NCBI GenBank assembly: GCA_035041965.1
Contig: JAPYMA010000367.1
Coordinates: 48,750-112,749, forward strand
Reading direction: 5' to 3'
Length of the DNA stretch: 64,000 bases
Source of the DNA: Anisakis pegreffii
Lineage: Eukaryota; Nematoda; Chromadorea; Rhabditida; Anisakidae
A program made the position numbers and the translations under genes. Below are positions 14,542-26,690 of this stretch, piece after piece. Each line of letters opens with the position of its first letter. The stretch's first letter is position 1. The notes beneath the pieces are model-generated. The model was not told the DNA's origin. It did not search any database and saw only the letters and a list, made by a program, of their open reading frames with translations.

Positions 14542-17500
14542 TTATTTCTTCTTCTTTTTTCGTTTAATAGCTGCCGAAAGTTCCACCGGTGCATTACTAT
14601 CCAATTCCATGCTTTGAGTGGTACTAGCGGAATGTTGGGGCAACGACTCTGTTGTGCCTTCCGGTAGCAACATCGCCAGTTCCTCTTCTATACTCTCCAA
14701 AAGTTGTTGGGCATCGTTGCTTGTCTCCTACACACACAGAAAATAATTCATTCCCTTTACATTCAGAATTCATTTCAAATTTTCGTCAACAATCCACAGA
14801 TTCCTCGTTGAAAATTCAATTAATTTCTAAACTACAATGGAAAATTTTCAAAAAAACCACATTACATTCTCCATAACGTGTTTTAAATCGAATTTTAAAA
14901 AAAACCCGAAGAGACATGCGAACAAATAATGAATGTGAACAAAAATGCAGTGATTTCGTAACAAAACCAATGAGTTTTGCTTCAAGACACACAAAATATT
15001 CATTGTCAGCTTGAATAAAACTAAATAATGAATTCCGAACGAATTGCACAAATTCTTTTCTCGCATTCACAAAAGAGGCATTCTCAATAGCCAAATACCA
15101 AAAGTGAATGGAAACGAACGAACGAATAAATGAATGAATGCATTTCAAATGAATCATTTGAAATGACTGAATAAATAAATTTCCAATGAAGCATGCCTTT
15201 CAAGTGAACAATTCAAAATTCTCAAGCAAACCTTCTCCTTCTCGTTGCTTGTTGTTGTTGACTGCTGATTTATTTGTATAGCTGATATATCCTCAACTTG
15301 CGCCATCAATTCACTATCACCTTCACCTGATTCAGAGAACAACGGGGTCTCTGGTTCGCCAATATGAACAACACCTTCGTCCTGAAATGTTCCACCCTTG
15401 CGATACAATAATAATAATAGCAATAATAATAATCTATAATAATAACAAGATAATCTTCAACTCATTTACAGTACCATAGAACACCATTAACAACATGACT
15501 AATCTCAATGAGAATACATTTTAATTGATATGTTTGAAATGATTCACGACTGGAACACGTTTGTTTGAAATTCATTATATGATTAATATCAAAAATTAAT
15601 ATCAACATACCAATGTTAATATTAATATCAACAACATTAATACCAATGACAATAATAATGAAACTGATTACAAAAACAACAACTACAACAACAGAAATAA
15701 TAATTACAATATAAACTAACTGTGATTGTTATATTGTCTTGCTCAGGTTCCACCATTTTGAACGTGCTCCAACTCACTGATGGTGCTACCAGTTCATTTG
15801 GCTCAGAGTGATGCGTTGTCAATAAATCCAACGATATCAGATCACAGAATCCATTGACCGTTTCGCCTTTCGATCTGCAATAAGACAGCAATTTTCACTT
15901 TCACATAACTTATCAAATGTACAGTATATACGAACAATAACTATGATAAGGAGTAAACTAATAGCGATACCAATACAAAAAATCAAAATCCACAAATAAA
16001 ACCTTTTGTTATTATCATTCGTTATCACCGCCGAAATCAACTCTGTAATATCGGTGGCGCGTTGTATTGCATGATCAACACATTCCGTGATCTGTCCGAA
16101 AAAATAACAATCTTATAGCCTTGCCCTTACTACTATTATCAGCACTAAAATACTGCTCTCATAACTGTTACTAACATTATCATCATTTCTATCAACACCA
16201 TTTCAACAGTTACTTCTACTGCTAATAGTGCAACTAATCTGAACATTCTGTTATATACTGTCACATTTCATTGCTATCTGAAAATTTTTGAATTCTGTCA
16301 AATGCTATCAAATCAATTCAATATCATTCACTAAGTTTTTGAGTAACAAGCACAAGGAATTGGTAATTATAATCAACAACCCATCCAATCTCATTAAATA
16401 TTAAACAAAACCTGATATTTGCTCTTGCATTATTCAAGTTTAACGTTGATAACAAATCAATCATTATTAATGAATAACAAATAAGAACTGATGAATATCG
16501 AAATCACAAGTGATGAATACATAAAAGTACATGTACGATAAAATAATTAAGTTTTCGATAAAAACACAAACGCAGTCGCGTAATATGATACATTATAAAA
16601 GTGAACGATTAATGGAACGCACCAATTTTTCTGTCAACAACAAATTTCCACTCTGATGTAATGCACAAATTTCACGACGTTTATTTGCCGACACAACAAA
16701 CACTCCTTTCAGACACATCTCTTCACGTTCCGTTGGATCCAGTACTATTTGTTTACTGGAAATGACTACTGACTAAATTTTACTTCAATTGTTGCACTAG
16801 TCGAATTAGTGTATTGTGTGCAAGGAATTAAGTCAACGACGGAGACTCCAAAATGCTGTCGGCTCGAAAAATGTCGTGGACGGGGTTTCCGCATTTCGCG
16901 TTCCCAGCAACACACTAATTTAAACTATTCTTTAATCATCTACTACAAATATCCACCGTATACTAACAGTAACATATAATTATCACTAATAGTCATAATT
17001 ATATGTTAGTGTTAATGTACGGTGACTATTTGTGGTAGATGACTAACGAATTATATGTCACATACTATAATCAAATTTGCACTCATAAAATCAAAAAGAA
17101 CATTTCGTTGCAGTAAAGAACCTTCAAACATGTTCTATCCTAAACCCCTCCTTTCATTTAAAAACCAAATGAAAACGAATAAAAACATACCCGTTCGAAG
17201 CGATTCCAAACGATACACATATCGGCATATGATAAACAGTGAGTGGAATCGGTGCTTTTTGATCACTTCCGTGCTAAATTTTCGAAAAAAAAACTTCATA
17301 AATTAAATTATAACAGAAAACAATTCAAAGAGAGAAATCATGGAACAAATCTAACAAATCCAAAAAAAGTGTCGCTTTCAGATTAAACGATAAGACTGAA
17401 TAGCGATTAGAACTACGCCAAAATGAAGTGTGATCACATAGTTTCCAATGGCAGCTCTCATAATTTCATGCAGATGAAATGATCATGCAATGTATTCCAG

Positions 17501-19368
17501 GCAATCACTGATTCAATGGCAACACATTTCACTTGTAAAAATATACAGTAAAATAAATACTATGTCTACATGATTGCACCTTTTCTCCAAATATCATCTT
17601 ATACCAAAAATTTAAAAAATGAAAATAAGAATGGAATACATGTAACAAAACGAGTGATCTACGAATGAACAAGCCGACTCACAATAACAATCGCATCAGC
17701 TAGTACAGAGACATCGGGTCGTCGAAAGTGCGCCAACGCCGTGATTACAGACACTGACGCGCAATCCATAAGACCACCATCGGCTTGTAGAACGTGAACA
17801 TCGATACGAATCTGCCAAACCTGAACGCAGAATTAATCGTGAATTCATTCGTATTTGATGAGTTTCAAGCAATTTGCGCTGCAAAAAAACCATCTTGAGA
17901 CGGATCAAAATTGATGAGAAACCTTTTTATGAGCGATCAGGCAGAGAGCTTCCAAATCGATCATTCCACAGTCTCGACATAACAACTCGAGAACATGATT
18001 CAGTTCGATGCCTCGTATTCCTAGTCGACCATCTTCGAAGGTTGGCGATCCCATTGGTGACATATCAACGTGAACCTCGACTGTACCCATATTGCCACGA
18101 GACGCCGATCGTGGCTCCACCAAACAACAACTCACCTTTGATAACACCCTGCAAATTGATGCTATCATTTGAGAAGTGCCTTTTAAGGAACACCTCGACA
18201 ATATAAGGAAGGAAGGAAGCATCTGAACCAATATTCAAATTCAAACTAGTCCATTAATCATAAATGTCATCAACTAATTACTGCCTACTCCTTAACACAC
18301 AACCAAACAATCACAAACTAAATTCATAAACAATGATAACCCTTCTAAAATTAACTGTAATATCACTGTTACTAAAACTACAACAACACACATAAGAATC
18401 TATCTCATCCTTACCTTTATGCAAATAAATGACAATCCCGACTAAATGAACAATCAAAGAATTCTAATTGACTAAATAAAATAAAACCATTAGTTGAACA
18501 ACTCACCTCGTATTTCCCAACATCGCAAGACAAGTTCCGAACTCCTGTCCAACGAGCACTTTTAAATCACGAAAATCGTCACATTTCCGACCATCGATCC
18601 GCTGAAAACACGCACTCATTATTCTTTATAATTCAGCTTATTGTCAACTTTCGAGAAGACATATTTCGATTCGTAGTGTAAAAATCAATCAATTTTGACT
18701 CCAACGGATTCTGAAACCTAAATCTCTGATACTAGAAGATTGACACGGATGAATTTGCAAAAAGAGGGCAACGTACAATCATCTAAAGTTTATTTCCGAT
18801 TCAGAAAGCAGTTTCAGAGGGGAACGCTAAAAGCGTCTCGATCTAATGGTAGATCAAAACTTGCAGTAAAAAATTTTCTGGGTAATTATGCAGTTTAGGC
18901 TTGTGGATTTCTTGATCACACTCAGCGATTAAGATTCCACCACCTTCAACTACATAATTGCCCAGTAGTATTTGAAACATTCCAAAAAACTGAAAAGTGA
19001 AAGGAAAACTGAAAAGAAATCAATGATAGAATGGATTCCATTTCCTAATTTCATAACGATCAAAGTTCTCACAAAAAATTAACAGACAATAACTGTCATC
19101 AATAATATAAGATGGGTGATCACAAATTCTTGATGAATTCGATGTCGTGCCATGTTAAATCACTTGGTTCTTGGAATGCAATGATACATTGCAGACTATC
19201 AACTGCAGTCAATGTGAAGTGTGCAATTATCAATAAATATTAACAGCGAACAACATCACTGTAATTGAAGCTAAATTATGGAAAACAAACCACATTTTCG
19301 GTGAGTGCCGTCAGAACGAATTCTCTTTCACATACTGACAGCGGTTCGTCGCGCATTTTTTCCCGAAC
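14542..19368 (-). CDS. exos-9: Exosome complex component EXOSC9 / Rrp45, complete
   Basis: RNase PH-like subunit of the hexameric ring of the RNA exosome, which degrades and trims RNA 3' to 5' in nucleus and cytoplasm. Ten exons, all phases consistent: 19356-19294, 18601-18507, 18148-17923, 17820-17683, 17273-17191, 16755-16623, 16091-16003, 15874-15721, 15381-15232, 14727-14542, giving 438 residues (human EXOSC9 is about 439). Start MRDEPLSVCEREF parallels human MKETPLSNCERRF; then RIDGRKCDDFRDL, VSCCLVEPRS, HFRRPDVSV (residues 160-168), YHMPICVSF, and a basic lysine-rich C terminus. ATG 19356 lies 12 nt after an acceptor whose exon edge is 19368. A further upstream exon (19771-19682) joins in frame. 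The acidic region between residues about 310 and 400 is poorly conserved in the family. Confidence 0.94.
15400..15720. repeat. Low-complexity aat/ata-type tracts in exos-9 introns
   Basis: Runs of aataat and near-tandem atattaatatcaa blocks between exons 8 and 9. Intronic, no coding signal. Confidence 0.7.
16804..16920. mobile_element. Candidate MITE with GC-rich core
   Basis: Starts aattagtgtattg and ends caacacactaatt, giving about 13-bp terminal inverted repeats with one mismatch. The core is clearly richer in G+C than the surrounding intron (gacggagactcc ... cggggtttccgc). Non-coding. Sits next to the 16936-17042 inverted repeat in the same exos-9 intron. Confidence 0.45.
16936..17042. 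repeat. Imperfect 47-bp inverted repeat (MITE-like foldback)
   Basis: Arms 16936-16982 and 16996-17042 are about 85 percent complementary with a 13-nt spacer, lying in exos-9 intron 5. Size and form suit a miniature inverted-repeat element; no clear target duplication was found. Confidence 0.8.
18047..18075. repeat. 29-bp segment of exos-9 exon 3, repeated exactly at 24971-24999
   Basis: Part of exos-9 exon 3, encoding VHVDMSPMG on the minus strand. The identical 29 bp occur in the same orientation at 24971-24999. Confidence 0.95.
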
Positions 19369-19681
19369 CTACAGAGTATTCCATAGAAATGTATTTTCAT
19401 TATAATGCAAAAAAAAAGAACGAAACGATCGAAAAGCGAAATCGGTAAAAATCAGTGTAAACGATCAGCCGTCTACACACAATAAACATAAAATGGAAAA
19501 CGCATTAGATTCTAACGAGACAACAGAATATCACTCAAATTGTGCATAAAAAACACGAAAATTTCCTTCACGAAAGTATGCTGAAGAACAATGGAAACTT
19601 AAATAGAGAAATATTGGTGAAAAAAAGTTTATCACATAACAAAAAAATTCTTTAGAAAAAATATGAATAAGATGATCGCAC

Positions 19682-19771
19682 TTGCACATTCGCCACTTTA
19701 ATGGTCGTCTGCCTGCGCTCTAGCACCGAGACAACGCAAAAATCGCTTGTCAGTAAAGTTGTAAATGTATC
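19682..19771 (-). CDS. Possible extra 5' coding exon of exos-9
   Basis: Exactly 30 open codons between acceptor cttttcag (before 19771) and donor gtgcga (after 19682). Splicing to the acceptor at 19368 keeps frame through VREK into the exos-9 start methionine. The peptide (DTFTTLLTSDFCVV..., ending TTIKVANVQ) looks protein-like, but human EXOSC9 has nothing before its equivalent start. It may be an N-terminal extension, an alternative isoform, or the end of an unrecognised upstream gene. Confidence 0.4.
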
Positions 19772-21673
19772 CTGAAAAGCCGAAGATATTTCGGAGTTTT
19801 GAAGTAAATTTTATCGATAATGATTTTTTTCGAAGAGCACGAGAAGATGCATCAGAATGTTCACTTCATTTGGTACAATCTTTCATTTTTGGAACGTATA
19901 ACTCGGAGTGGATGAATTGAACGAAATATGACGACTGAGCATGTGCATTTTGTACAATAGTAAAATATCTTCCATGATCCATTTTCATTGATCCGGCAAT
20001 TTGTTCCACTGATCTATTTCTACAACTGAACTACGAACAGTGCAGGTAGGTCTCTGAAGCTAACATGGACCATATTTTGAGATGGGTTCACCCAAAACAG
20101 GAGCTGAATCTACAAGTCTAGAACGGCTTTAGGCCCAGGTGAGAAATAGAGCGCAAACATATCATAGGAGTGAAAAATACTTTTTATCAAGACATTGCAT
20201 TGTTCATATTGGAACACTTTCTGATGATACAGTCCAGTTAGATGATATCTGTTTAGTCACTAGACAGCAATATTGTTAAAGTTCGTGTCGCAGTCAAAAA
20301 CTCGTTCATTTTATTCGGTACTGAATCATTCAAGAACCGTTCGTTGGTTTTATAAATGACGACTGCATTCTTTTATCGCAATATGTCATAAGCTAGGTTG
20401 AACATAAATTATATCGTGAGATAAAACCATATCAATTAATCAGCTACCTTCAGCAGCGTTTGATTTTCCGGTTCCCACTTAGTTTTTCAACTTAGTTAAA
20501 TCGTTTTATCGCGACTCTTAAGATTGGAACCCCAATCCATCCATCTCCCCGCCCAAATGAAAACACTCATTAGAAGAAGCAATTGAATTTCGATTTAATG
20601 TGGAGGTTCTTCTTAGGTAGAATCTTGTCGAATTTAGTTCTATTCTCAGCCGATAATCACTCAACTTTCTCAAATTGTTTTCCATTTCTTCTACTGTTTT
20701 CAAGAATTTTTACCAAAGGTGACAACAATTCACTAGTACCACTTAGCAATAATTCTAAACAATTATGGAACTTGTCTTTGTTTGTTTGTTCAGTTCAAAA
20801 TGCAGTCAAAAGACATACTTTCTAACTGTTGGAGCCGGAACTTCGAAAAGAAATAAATTTGAAATGACTAAAAATAAATTGAAATCAAATTCAGCTCACC
20901 AATAATGCAACGAATGACACTAAACGATTCTGGACGATTCGCATTCAATGCGCTCATTCTATAAATATCCAAGTATTCAGTGTCAAATTTCCATTTTTCA
21001 TTTATCCTTGACACGAGTTTTTTCTTAGTAGCCGAGAAAGGATTCTTGAAAATTGTTCCATTTTATTGCCTAATTTTCCTTAATGTCGCTTACTTTGAAA
21101 TTATTACCTGCGCAATTAGAAATAATTACGATGATGTGCAACGTTACGGCGTTGCGACATCTTCAGGAACGTCTTTTTGAATCACTATTGACCATGATGC
21201 ACACACGGTGGATGGATCTAGGGTCAGGGATTATGGAAAAATTAAGGAAAGGGATTACAAATAAGCTAGTTGGTGAGATAAACAATCAGGTGATCAGATA
21301 ATTAGGTGCATGTCAGCAACAAGGTGATGATAACAGGTAATGATGATATGATAATCAATAAAAAGAAACACGGAAACCTTGCACATCATCGCAATTATAT
21401 CTAATTGTGCACGAAGCATCCTGGTAACAAGACAATTTCACTTTTTTGTCAACAACATCATTTTACTGTTTTGATTCATATATTAACGCCGTGCGCCTTA
21501 TAAATGAACAAAACTTCCAGTAGTTGTCGCATTCTGTCAAATTCTAATGACTGTACAGAGCAAAGCACCTTTTGAGATCACTCGAAATCACAATTTCTAT
21601 CACTGTTAATGTTTTGTGGGGAAAATAACCACTTACGTCGACGCCGAATCTCATAACATTCATAATTTCAGCA
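19772..21673. other. Intergenic spacer upstream of SDR copy 1
   Basis: Between divergent genes exos-9 (minus) and SDR copy 1 (plus). Positions about 20585-20935 recur, diverged, at about 26395-26690; 21125-21290 recur at about 25735-25885; 21440-21510 recur inverted at about 25600-25680. No exon is supported. Confidence 0.6.
20585..20935. repeat. Duplicated 5' flank, copy A
   Basis: Shares long blocks with 26395-26690 (for example ttagcaataattctaa, ttgtttgtttgttca, aattcgaaaa/acttcgaaaa). Shows that the SDR duplication unit began well upstream of the gene. Confidence 0.8.
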
Positions 21674-24240
21674 ATGTGGGAACCGAACTGGATTATCGAA
21701 GAAATTAAAGAGATCCTTCTTGCGATTTATTGGATTATGATCGCAGCATATCGTGCACTACTACCGATCGGTTATCTGGAACGTAAAAATGTGGAAGGAA
21801 GTGTTCGTGATAAGATTGTTAATTCTTCATTTTTGAGTGCAAATTTTGCTTGACATCATTGTCTCGCATACATCTAGTTCGGCTATTGAGTTTGACCGAA
21901 CTCATCTCATCAACTTTCCTTCCAGATTATACTCATAACGGGTGCAGGTAATGGTTTGGGACGTGAACTATCGAAGCGTTTAGCGAAGAGTCGACCTCGA
22001 CTGGTTTTATGGGATATGAATAAAGCGGGTGTGGAGGAGACTGCAAAAATGTGCCGAGAATTCGGCGCTGAGGTTTTCAACTTTATATTCATTGTTCCAC
22101 ATTTTTCAAACTGAATTGCTCACATTCATGAAAGTGTTATTTTAAAGTTTATGCAAAAAATTCGATGTTTAGTGCTACGCTTATGTGGTGGATGTAAGTA
22201 ATCGAGAGATGGTTTACAAAACGGCCGATTTAGTGAAGAAAGAAGTTGGTGATGTCGAAATTCTAATAAATAATGCTGGTATCGTTAATCAAGGTGTGCC
22301 TTTCATGGAGATACCTGACGAGCGCATTCGAAAACTTTTTGACGTGAACATTCTAGGAAACGTTTGGGTCAGTTACTCGGGTTTTTTGCATTTCTACTGA
22401 TAATTTTTCGTCTTAATATCATAGTCTGATGACGACTACTCGATGTACCGATGAAATGTCCACGGTTTTTGTGCATTTCATCCATAAACTCAGCGAATCA
22501 CAGTAAACCTTCACAGTTGAAGCAATGAGCAACCTTGGTTGCATATATGATCAAAAGTTCATATGGTAAAAAGTTTCGTGATCATTTGATTTTTCAGATG
22601 ATCCGAAGTTTTTTGCCAGCAATGGTTGAAAAAAACAATGGTCATATTGTAACGATAAGTTCAGCAGCAGGCTTATTTGGTCCCACAGGCATGGTTGATT
22701 ATGCTACGTCTAAATTCGCCGTCTTTGGGTAAGTTCACTGCAAACCTCGCGATACATAGATTTAGCCTGGATAACTACTGCTTAACTGACAAGACTTTGC
22801 CATTAGGTAATTTCGCCTTATCTAAACTTGTACACCAGTAAAATATTCAGTCTCTTTGATGTCTTGGAAAATATTCGAATGAACATCCATAACAAATCTT
22901 TGATTTCTTCTCATTCTTTGTGCCTCATTCGTTCACCGACTAACGTGACAGCCTTAAATCGCTCGTTAACTTATTCCAACCATTCGGAAGGTTTCAAAGC
23001 GAGATTTGAGCTAATCGCTGTAATGCTCTCCATGAATATTCGAAGTTTTAATCATGTAAATGTGTAGGATATCGTAAAGAACTTACCCAACCAACCCGTC
23101 CTGTTTGACTCAATTCAATCTGTCGTTATTTTGGTTTGATATGGGCACATTACAGTTTAACAGAATCACTTCACAATGACCTTACTGCTATCGGGAAGGA
23201 TGGTATCAAGACAACCGTCATTTGTCCGTCTTTTTTTAAGACAGATTTAATCGCGAATCATACGTGAGTTTTACTTTGAACCTTAATTTTTTCGGAACAT
23301 TCCTTTGACTCATCGTGCAAAATTTGATCTCACCTAATATATTACTAATAAATGATTACTTAAACATCTCAAATGAGTTGTTTTCCTTTAGTGGATGCTC
23401 GTGTATTTCATCCTCTATCGTTCAAACACATCCGTGCATGTGCATTCATTTGTAACTTGTTCAATTAATTAGCTTCAGTTCGTTCTATTCAATCTGGTTT
23501 ACTTGAGACATCACATGAACTTCTAATGACTCTAGCCCGACTTGTTGACGGCAGCAGATGCTGAAGCATCGTTGATTGACCAATGAAAGGGCACCCAAAA
23601 TACATTGTTCAGTGCAAGATCGAGTGATTTTTTATCGAACTTTGTTCTATTTTAGCCCTTACAGTCTACCAGACAGGTATACGGTATTGGATATGGATCT
23701 GGTTGCTGAGCGAGCGATTGAAGCGATTCTGACAGAAGCTGAATTGTTGATTATTCCACGGAAATTATACTTATTGTATGCTGGCAAAGGGTAAGAGTCG
23801 AGAGGGATTATGATTCGGAAAACATTTTTAATCATTGTGGGATACCGTAATCGTGAACATTTTGAGATAAATAGAAACAGGTTTGGAATGAGACGACTGT
23901 TAGGTTATATTCTTAAAATTTGATCGAATGAGATTGTTCAAGAATATTGGATCGCTGAATTCCGAAAGAACCCCAAAACAGAATGATCTGATAATTAAAT
24001 GAGCATCAGTGGTTCATCTTCAGTGGTGACTTGAAATTGCCAGAAAATTGAAACAAACATCACAAAACACGGAACTGCTTTGACTAGCCGTAAGAAGAGG
24101 GTGTTTTGAATTGGCACACATGAAACAGTGAATGAATAATGGTTTTCAAGGATTTTTCTCTCATAAACAACGAAAACGAAAATTTCAGATTACTGCCAAC
24201 AAGACTTTATCGACATATTGTTATGACAGCTGATGCATGA
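21674..24240 (+). CDS. Short-chain dehydrogenase/reductase, SDR16C-like, copy 1
   Basis: NAD(P)-dependent oxidoreductase resembling epidermal retinol dehydrogenase 2 / 17-beta-HSD11; likely substrates are retinoids, sterols or other lipids at ER or lipid-droplet membranes. Seven exons: 21674-21817, 21926-22072, 22173-22367, 22598-22728, 23156-23263, 23656-23790, 24189-24240, all in phase, giving 303 residues. A hydrophobic stretch at about 12-34 should anchor it in membrane. Cofactor motif TGAGNGLG (53-60), NNAG (130-133), catalytic S184, Y197 and K201 (YATSK), and the usual 13-residue Ser-Tyr spacing are all present. ATG 21674 lies 3 nt after a tttcag acceptor-like site. AATAAA follows at 24266. 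Near-identical to copy 2 over exons 1-3. Confidence 0.93.
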
Positions 24241-24265
24241 TTGGACAATTACAATTACGATGTCT

Positions 24266-24271
24266 AATAAA
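24266..24271 (+). other. Poly(A) signal AATAAA of SDR copy 1
   Basis: AATAAA 25 bp after the stop codon. The aligned site in copy 2 (about 30496) reads AATTAA. Confidence 0.6.
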
Positions 24272-24970
24272 CACTTTCACCTGACTTGGAACTAGTTGGT
24301 GTTTGTGGAAAAATGTCATCAAATGAATTATAAAGCTACGATGAATTTACAAGATGAATTAAGATGATGTGTTGCTGAACTATGAATGATAAACGATTGT
24401 TTAACGACAGTAACAGCAATAATAAAAATAAGACTGGGAATGTAAGTAACGATAACAATAATATAGCTGAAAAAATGAATTGCAGTTTTAGTCGAGGAAT
24501 TCAAATCGTTCCAAAAGTTCGAATGAAATCAATCATAATCAGCGTCCTATTGATGTATGCGTTCAAATTGTCCATTGTAGAAATTAGGTCGAATATATTT
24601 AAGGAATATCGTCGAATAAATCCCAGTAAATTTTGACAATTAGAAGAGAAGTTTAAAGATCGATGGGATAAATGATCATAATGATTACTGTGATTTTAAG
24701 TACGAAATTGAATATATTCGACGCTCAAAAAGCTTGATCTCCAGTCCGTCAGCCTTGATCAGTTGGCTGTTTTTTCTTGGACAACTTTCGTTTGACAGAA
24801 TACATACCATTCTGAAGCTGGAGAATCTCGACAATCCGATGGTGGAGAGAAGAAGATAATTTGCTGGCCAAACCTAAGAGTACCGTTAGATTGGAAGTGG
24901 TGACCATCTGATATTACTGATTCCTTGTATACATTGTTCGATACGTACACAGCGCATTGGAATGAGCAGT

Positions 24971-24999
24971 GATCCCATTGGTGACATATCAACGTGAAC
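24971..24999. repeat. 29-bp exact copy of an exos-9 exon 3 segment
   Basis: Identical over 29 bp and in the same orientation as 18047-18075; homology stops abruptly at both ends. Far beyond chance for 64 kb. Confidence 0.95.
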
Positions 25000-26235
25000 A
25001 CACGATGAATTGTCATGTAAAAGCAATAGTTAAGGAACGTACACTAGTTTTTAACCTCATTTGTAACCATCGGGAAAAGATCTCCAAAAACAAAGAAGAA
25101 CGTCTGTAAACCGATCACAGTTTTGTTATGAAAGAAATCTAGGCGGAAAAACTACACTAGAAGAGCGTATCAAAGCAGATTGGTTATCGGAAAGCGATTC
25201 GAATGTGACGACTGTTGCGAAGCGATTTGTATGTGAGAGATGCAATCTCAAAGGCAGTGTGGCTTAAACTCAGACTGAGGCAGTAAACATTGAACTCAAT
25301 GCAAACGTCAGTCAGACGATTCAATACTGAATAAGTTTCTTCAAAAGTTTGAGCCTCTTGCTTCAGATTTGTATTGCATAATCTTTGCAGTGAGCAATTT
25401 TCGTCAGTTTTCTAACTGTTCGAATGTATTGGATTTCATTTTAGTTGATATTGTGAAACTTTACAGGAAATGTGAGTTCTGAAGTGAGCTTTCGGATTTG
25501 TTGAGTCTTCATATTATATCGTTGTCATTCCAAATTATAATTAACATTATCATTGTCAGTAGCTAAATTATCATTATCGGTAGTGCCGGAATGTTGCCTC
25601 ATTTATAAGGCGCACAGCCACAACAGGTGAATCAAAACACTGTGATCATGTTGTTGACAAAAAATGTTGCTGACAAAAATGTTATCATGTTTTCACAAAA
25701 AAAACATGTTGTGGACAAAAGTGATCAGAAATATTACGATGAGAAATATTCAACGTTTCAATGTTGACATCTTCAGCAACATCTTTTTGAATCATTGAAG
25801 GTTGAGATTAACTTTCGGTGGATAGATGCAGGGTCAGGGATTATGGAAGGTAAGATAGAGGATTACAGATCGACTAACAATGACTACACAGATAAACAGT
25901 ACGTGATAGTAATAATGATTAGTTCACTTTTTCTATCATCATTATTCTGATTATTGTGATTATCATCGCAATCATGACGGTTACTCCCATCACTTCATCA
26001 ATATTACTATCATCATTGTCCATTTTGTTACAGTTAGATACAAACCAAACTATAACATTATCATTATTGATATTGCATGATTGTCGTTATTTCTATTCTT
26101 ATTATTATTGTTATTTTTATTGTAATTATTGCTACCATTGTTATTATAATTATTAACATTACAGTCACTATCATATGCAAGATAGTTAGCGATTGGAAAG
26201 CAATTCGAATTCGATCATTTCGATCAATATGAATT

Positions 26236-26273
26236 GTGTCCGATTTCATAGTAATTACTATGAAATGAGACAC
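26236..26273. repeat. Palindrome with perfect 22-bp centre
   Basis: Positions 26244-26265 are a perfect palindrome (tttcatagta/attactatgaaa type). The symmetry extends to 26236-26273 with two mismatched pairs. Confidence 0.9.
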
Positions 26274-26277
26274 AAAC

Positions 26278-26327
26278 ACTGAAATGAGATCAGACTCAAC
26301 TTAAGTTGTGTCTGATCTCATTTCAGT
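26278..26327. repeat. 50-bp near-perfect palindrome, no spacer
   Basis: Arms 26278-26302 and 26303-26327 are reverse complements with a single mismatched pair. Directly follows the 26236-26273 palindrome. Confidence 0.93.
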
Positions 26328-26394
26328 CTTTAATTAGAATTGAACTTATGTTCCTTGCTCCCCCCCCCCTCCTCCCCATCCCGCAAAAAGCACT

Positions 26395-26690
26395 TAAATT
26401 TTTCTTAAGGCGGAGTTCCTTAGCAGGTAAAATCTTGTAGATTCTAATTCTATTCCCAACCCATAATCATTCAATTTTCTCGAATTGTTTCCCTTTTCAA
26501 GAAAGAATTCACAAATATCATTTAGCAATAATTCTAACCAGTCAAATGTCACTTGTTTTTGTTTGTTTGTTCAATTCAAAACACAGTCAAAAAACACACT
26601 TTCTAATTGTTGGAGTCAGAAATTCGAAAAAAATTAATTTGAAATGACTTAAAATAAGCTGACAACAATTCAAATTCACCTCTCAGTAAT
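26395..26690. repeat. Duplicated 5' flank, copy B
   Basis: Diverged copy of 20585-20935, with several small deletions relative to copy A. Confidence 0.8.

Noticed and set aside
17874..18206. 110-codon plus-strand frame
   Set aside because: Shadow of exos-9 exon 3 on the opposite strand.
21910..22092. Identical minus-strand frames at 21910-22092 and 28410-28592
   Set aside because: Antisense shadows of SDR exon 2 in the two copies.
24382..24636. 84-codon Asn-rich frame
   Set aside because: Low-complexity aat-type composition, no splice context and no counterpart after SDR copy 2.
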